DNA from: an uncultured Blautia sp.
GTDB lineage: Bacteria; Bacillota; Clostridia; Lachnospirales; Lachnospiraceae
Assembly: GCA_946629475.1 (NCBI GenBank)
Contig: CAMOXX010000106.1
Location: forward strand, 1-9,185
DNA length: 9,185 nucleotides
Reading direction: 5' to 3'
The first letter of the stretch is position 1. The number at the start of each line of letters is the position of its first letter. This document shows, one piece after another, positions 6,362 through 9,185 of this stretch. Below the pieces are notes generated by a model. The model was not told where the DNA came from. It saw only the letters and a list, made by a program, of their open reading frames with translations, and made no database searches. The translations under genes and the position numbers were made by a program.

Positions 6362-7159
6362 ATGAAAGCGAATAAAATGAGAGAAATGATTCGGAGCGGC
6401 GCACCGATGACGACCACCCGGGTATGGAGCACCTGGCCTTTTTTCACAGAAGCTATTGGCGCCACCGGAAATTTTGATTACATTGAATATGTAGGAGAGT
6501 ATTCTCCCTTTACCCAGCTGGATCTGGAGAACATCGCCCGCGCGGCAGAGCTCCATGACATGGCCTGTATGATGAAGGTCGATTTCCAGAACCGCGGTTA
6601 TGTTGCGCAGAAAGCCATAGCTGCGGGCTTCCAGTCCATCCTGTTCGCGGACCATCACACACCGGAAGAGGTGCGGGAGACGATCCAAATGGTGAAGTCG
6701 GATTCCCCGGCAGGCCGCGGACGTTTTGGCTGCCCCAGCCGCCGCTTCATCGGCACCCAGGTGTATCTGCCGCAGATGGAGCATGCAAAGCGCGTGGATG
6801 AGGTAGTCCTCGCATTCATGATCGAGAAGGGTGAAGCCATGGACCACATCGAGGAGATCTGCTCCATCGAAGGTGTCGATATGGTGCAGTTCGGTCCCTC
6901 CGATTACAGCATGAGCATGGGAATGAACAGCAAGGACTATGTGAAGGAGTTCAAGGCGGCGGAACGGAAAATGATCGAGGTCGCGCTGAAGCACGGCGTC
7001 CGCCCGCGCTGCGAGGTTCTGAAGCCGGAAGAGGTGCAGTACTACATTGACCTCGGCGTGAAGGATTTCTCCATGGGAGATGAATACAAGAAGTTACTGG
7101 AGCTTTGGAATGGGGACGGGCAGAAGCTCCGTGCAATCGCGGACAGACTGGGCAGATAA
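6362..7159 (+). CDS. HpcH/HpaI aldolase-fold protein with altered active site
   Basis: This 265-residue protein fits the HpcH/HpaI TIM-barrel family (class II pyruvate aldolases). Landmarks are FDYIEYVGEYSPF (38-50, the usual D-x-E-H-G-P site), AFMIEKGEAMDHIEEI (151-166) and VQFGPSDYSMSMG (175-187). By eye alignment with E. coli HpcH, metal ligands Glu149 and Asp175 correspond to Glu155 and Asp181 and are kept. Catalytic Asp42 becomes Val44, His45 becomes Tyr47, Arg70 becomes Lys72, and Gln147 becomes Met153. The segment 113-130 is rich in Arg and Gly, as at the family's RG loop. It may be a divergent lyase with different chemistry or a non-aldol enzyme on the same fold. The start at 6362 follows AAAGGAAA (6348-6355). 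It lies 51 bp after the LDH2 gene and 41 bp before the next dehydrogenase. Annotation as a plain 2,4-dihydroxyhept-2-enedioate aldolase would be unsafe. Confidence 0.85.
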   Translation: MKANKMREMIRSGAPMTTTRVWSTWPFFTEAIGATGNFDYIEYVGEYSPFTQLDLENIARAAELHDMACMMKVDFQNRGYVAQKAIAAGFQSILFADHHTPEEVRETIQMVKSDSPAGRGRFGCPSRRFIGTQVYLPQMEHAKRVDEVVLAFMIEKGEAMDHIEEICSIEGVDMVQFGPSDYSMSMGMNSKDYVKEFKAAERKMIEVALKHGVRPRCEVLKPEEVQYYIDLGVKDFSMGDEYKKLLELWNGDGQKLRAIADRLGR

Positions 7160-7200
7160 GTCGCGGCGGCGCATCCATAAATTAAAAGGAGAACAAAAGT

Positions 7201-8166
7201 ATGAAGATTGTTGTGCTTGACGGTTATACGGAAAACCCCGGAGATCTTTCTTGGTACGGTCTGGAGGCCTTGGGAGAGCTTACTGTTTACGACCGCACAT
7301 CCACTGTCGAATCTCCGCTGATTGCTGAGCGTCTCGGTGACGCGGATGTGGCGGTGATCAACAAGACGCCCATTTCCAGGTCAACTATAGATGCATGCCC
7401 GAACCTGAAGCTGATCGCGGTGCTTGCTACCGGCTACAATGTGGTGGATTATATCTATGCGAAAGAGAAGGGAATCCCAGTAGTAAATGTCCCGACCTAC
7501 GGTACGCAGATCGTCGGACAGTACGCTGTTGGTCTGTTACTTGAAATCTGCTCCCACTACGGACATCATGACAGAACAGTACACGAGGGAAAGTGGGAGC
7601 ACAACCAGGACTGGTGCTATTGGGATTTCCCCATGATAGAGCTGTACGGGAAGACTGCCGGAATTATCGGCCTGGGCAGGATCGGCCAGTCTACTGCAAA
7701 GATCCTGAACGCAATGAGCATGAAGGTCCTGGCATACGACGCGTTCCAGAGCGAAGCCGGGAAACAACTGGCGGAGTATGTGGAACTCGACGAACTGTTT
7801 GCCCGCTCCGATGTGATCTTTCTTCACTGCCCGCTGTTCCCCAGCACGGAGGGAATCATCAACCGCGATAATATCGCGAAGATGAAGGACGGCGTGATCC
7901 TGATCAACAATAGCCGCGGACAGCTGGTGGTGGAGCAGGACCTTGCAGACGCACTGAACAGCGGCAAGGTCTATGCCGCAGGTCTGGACGTGGTCTCGAC
8001 GGAACCCATCAAAGGAGACAATCCTCTGCTGACCGCAAAGAACTGCCTGATCACCCCGCATATTTCCTGGGCGGCGCAGGCGGCAAGGCAGCGGATCATG
8101 GACATTACCGTGGAAAACGTGAAGGCATTCGTAGATGGCAATCCGGTAAATATGGTGAATCGGTAA
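7201..8166 (+). CDS. D-isomer-specific 2-hydroxyacid dehydrogenase (HprA/glycerate dehydrogenase-like)
   Basis: This 321-residue cytoplasmic enzyme reduces 2-oxo-acids to D-2-hydroxy-acids, or the reverse, with NAD(P)H. The substrate domain is split (about 1-100 and 290-321) around a Rossmann domain. The nucleotide loop GLGRIG is at 157-162, and Asp180 at the end of the next strand suggests a preference for NAD over NADP. The catalytic set is complete: Arg239 in NNSRGQ, Glu268 in VVSTEP and His287 in TPHISW. The WCYWD segment (138-142) is also seen in HprA-like enzymes. AAGGAGA (7186-7192) precedes the start by 8 nt. Hydroxypyruvate or glyoxylate are the usual HprA substrates; an operon-specific 2-oxo-acid is equally possible. 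Beside an unrelated LDH2-type enzyme it could allow stereo-inversion of a hydroxy-acid through the oxo form, which is an inference. Confidence 0.93.
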   Translation: MKIVVLDGYTENPGDLSWYGLEALGELTVYDRTSTVESPLIAERLGDADVAVINKTPISRSTIDACPNLKLIAVLATGYNVVDYIYAKEKGIPVVNVPTYGTQIVGQYAVGLLLEICSHYGHHDRTVHEGKWEHNQDWCYWDFPMIELYGKTAGIIGLGRIGQSTAKILNAMSMKVLAYDAFQSEAGKQLAEYVELDELFARSDVIFLHCPLFPSTEGIINRDNIAKMKDGVILINNSRGQLVVEQDLADALNSGKVYAAGLDVVSTEPIKGDNPLLTAKNCLITPHISWAAQAARQRIMDITVENVKAFVDGNPVNMVNR

Positions 8167-8211
8167 CTTTGGCGGGCTTGTAAACCGGTCGAAGCTGTAA
8201 AGGAGGGAAGG

Positions 8212-8952
8212 ATGGCAGCCTGGTATACAGAGGAACAGATTTCTCTATTTATACAGTGTATGAAGGAACTTGAAGAATATGACACTCCAACTGTGACGAA
8301 CGCGGTAGCGACATATCCCGCTTCACCGGACTGTCTGGCACTCTATGAACCTCACAAGACAAGCTGGTACACTGATGAGCGGATCCGTGCGCTGTATCCT
8401 GAACTGGGGGCGCGCTGTGGCTTCGCGGTGACCTGTGTCTACGGCATTCCAGGAATGGGATTTGACACGAAGCTCGGATTTGTTGATATCCTGAAGGCCA
8501 TCAGTGAGTCTCCGAAGCCGGTGATCCTGGCGATGAAACAGAATATGCCGGAGGAATACCGACGGAAGAACGCCATGATCGGCGGCAACATGATGACAGC
8601 TTTCAGTCAGCTCGGTGTTGTCGGCGTCGTGGCGGACGGACCTGCCAGGGACATGGATGAGATGGAGCCCATGAAGGTGCAGTGCGCCTTCACCGGGATC
8701 ACCGCGGGACACGGTTTCATGCCGGTGGAAGCTGTGAACGTGCCTGTTTCGCTCTGCTCCATGGACGTAGCGCCTGGCGAGGTGATCCACATGGACCGGA
8801 ACGGATGCGTGAAGTTCCCGGCAAATTGTTTGCCGGAAGTTCTTGAAAGGGTAAAGACCATCACGAAAAAGGATGCTGAAAAGCAGCGCAGAATGCGTGA
8901 AACGACAGATCCGGAGAAGATCGCACGCTGCATGAAGGGGTTGTACAGCTGA
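8212..8952 (+). CDS. RraA / HMG-CHA aldolase-like family protein
   Basis: This 246-residue protein carries the core of the RraA-like fold: IGGNMMTAFSQLGVVGVVAD (123-142), DGPARD (142-147) and a following VxCAFTGITAGHGF stretch (156-169). The fold includes 4-hydroxy-4-methyl-2-oxoglutarate / 4-carboxy-4-hydroxy-2-oxoadipate aldolases, which release pyruvate, and the RNase E inhibitor RraA. The Arg146-Asp147 pair of the D-X20-R-D catalytic motif is present, but the first Asp position falls on Gly125. It is longer than minimal RraA proteins, with an N-terminal extension of about 60 residues and a basic, probably helical C-terminal tail. A strong AAGGAGGG (8200-8207) precedes the start. It is the last gene, 45 bp after the dehydrogenase. 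Operon context favours a metabolic lyase or decarboxylase role over RNase E control. The substrate is unknown. Confidence 0.85.
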   Translation: MAAWYTEEQISLFIQCMKELEEYDTPTVTNAVATYPASPDCLALYEPHKTSWYTDERIRALYPELGARCGFAVTCVYGIPGMGFDTKLGFVDILKAISESPKPVILAMKQNMPEEYRRKNAMIGGNMMTAFSQLGVVGVVADGPARDMDEMEPMKVQCAFTGITAGHGFMPVEAVNVPVSLCSMDVAPGEVIHMDRNGCVKFPANCLPEVLERVKTITKKDAEKQRRMRETTDPEKIARCMKGLYS

Positions 8953-9041
8953 TATAACGGACGTTGAGCCGCACTCCTTTCTGAGTGTAAATCCGAGTGT
9001 ATTATTGTTTCGAGGTTTAAATAACGTTGCAAAATAAGCAC

Positions 9042-9079
9042 TTTTTCAAAGTCACGCCTTTCGAGTCCCGCGTGGCTCA
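9042..9079 (+). pseudogene. tRNA-Lys-like 3' half remnant, possible attachment-site scar
   Basis: The stretch TTCGAGTCCCGCGTGGCTCA (9060-9079) has the layout of a tRNA 3' end: a TTCGAGT T-loop, a CCCGC stem strand, a 7 nt acceptor strand GTGGCTC and discriminator A. It resembles the end of Firmicutes tRNA-Lys, whose acceptor starts GAGCCA. The preceding GTCACGC fits a variable loop and T-stem start. The 5' T-stem strand does not pair well, and no D-arm or anticodon arm lies upstream, so it is not a functional tRNA. Such 3' fragments are left where an element integrates into a tRNA gene. Confidence 0.35.
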
Positions 9080-9091
9080 TTCGGAGAATAT

Positions 9092-9130
9092 CCGGGAAAC
9101 CTTGATTTTTCAAGGTTTCCCGGGTTTTTT
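9092..9130 (+). terminator. Strong Rho-independent terminator after the operon
   Basis: CCGGGAAACCTTGA (9092-9105) pairs perfectly with TCAAGGTTTCCCGG (9110-9123) around a TTTT loop, followed by G and six T residues (9125-9130). It is the first convincing rightward terminator after tctA and probably ends the seven-gene transcript, 139 bp beyond the rraA-like stop. The 139 bp between hold a small 5 bp hairpin (8972-8987) and the tRNA-like remnant, with no gene seen. Confidence 0.9.
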
Positions 9131-9162
9131 ATTTACAATCAATACAAGGAAGATTTGCGCGA

Positions 9163-9168
9163 TATAAT
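9163..9168 (+). promoter_or_regulatory. Perfect -10 hexamer of a possible downstream promoter
   Basis: TATAAT occurs just after the terminator, in AT-rich sequence, as expected for the promoter of the next gene to the right, which is outside the window. No good -35 hexamer sits 16-18 bp upstream (TTTACA at 9132-9137 is too far), so this rests on the -10 alone. Confidence 0.25.
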
Positions 9169-9185
9169 AAAGCACCTATGTAATT

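Noticed and set aside
8972..8987. Small hairpin CACTC-N6-GAGTG after the last operon gene
   Set aside because: The stem is 5 bp and not followed by a T-run. The 14 bp hairpin at 9092-9123 is the credible terminator.
9042..9079. Functional tRNA gene
   Set aside because: Only the 3' end is tRNA-like. The T-stem does not close, and there is no D-arm, anticodon arm or 5' acceptor strand upstream.
1..9185. CRISPR array, insertion sequence, toxin-antitoxin or defence genes
   Set aside because: No regularly spaced repeats, transposase, nuclease or toxin-like frames were seen on either strand; gaps between genes are short or explained.

Overview
The window looks like chromosomal DNA from a Gram-positive anaerobe of the Clostridia, probably a Lachnospiraceae-type gut bacterium. 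The evidence is a lipoprotein-anchored solute-binding protein with an Ala/Thr/Glu-rich linker, strong AGGAGG-type ribosome binding sites, short intergenic gaps, moderately GC-rich genes with AT-rich spacers, and a tRNA-Lys-like scar resembling Firmicutes tRNA-Lys. This assignment is an inference from style; no marker gene is present.

Layout. Positions 1-224 are non-coding and structured: an imperfect inverted repeat (28-112), a leftward Rho-independent terminator (101-128) and overlapping dyads (172-204). An XRE-type regulator (225-872) lacks the usual first helix of its DNA-binding domain and may carry a one-base frameshift in a G6 tract. It converges, with a 3 nt gap, on a LysR-family regulator read leftward (876-1766). 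The 266 bp region 1767-2032 separates the LysR gene from a rightward run of seven genes and carries two related ATATCGAA-N6-GAT sites that fit the ATC-N9-GAT LysR box.

The rightward operon encodes a complete tripartite tricarboxylate transporter (tctC lipoprotein, tctB small membrane subunit, tctA large membrane subunit). It continues with a YiaK-like malate/lactate dehydrogenase family 2 oxidoreductase, a divergent HpcH/HpaI aldolase-fold protein, a D-isomer-specific 2-hydroxyacid dehydrogenase and an RraA/HMG-CHA-aldolase-like protein. A strong terminator (9092-9130) closes it. A hairpin between tctC and tctB could let the binding protein be made in excess of the membrane subunits.

How it may work together: the transporter imports a carboxylate, two unrelated NAD(P)-dependent enzymes interconvert 2-hydroxy- and 2-oxo-acid forms, and two proteins of unrelated retro-aldol folds cleave or otherwise process the product. 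LysR probably senses the substrate or an intermediate. The substrate cannot be read from the sequence. The most unusual element is the HpcH/HpaI-like protein, which keeps the two metal ligands but has lost the residues matching the catalytic His, Asp and Arg. Just after the operon, a 3'-half tRNA-Lys-like remnant raises the possibility that this is the edge of an integrated island.
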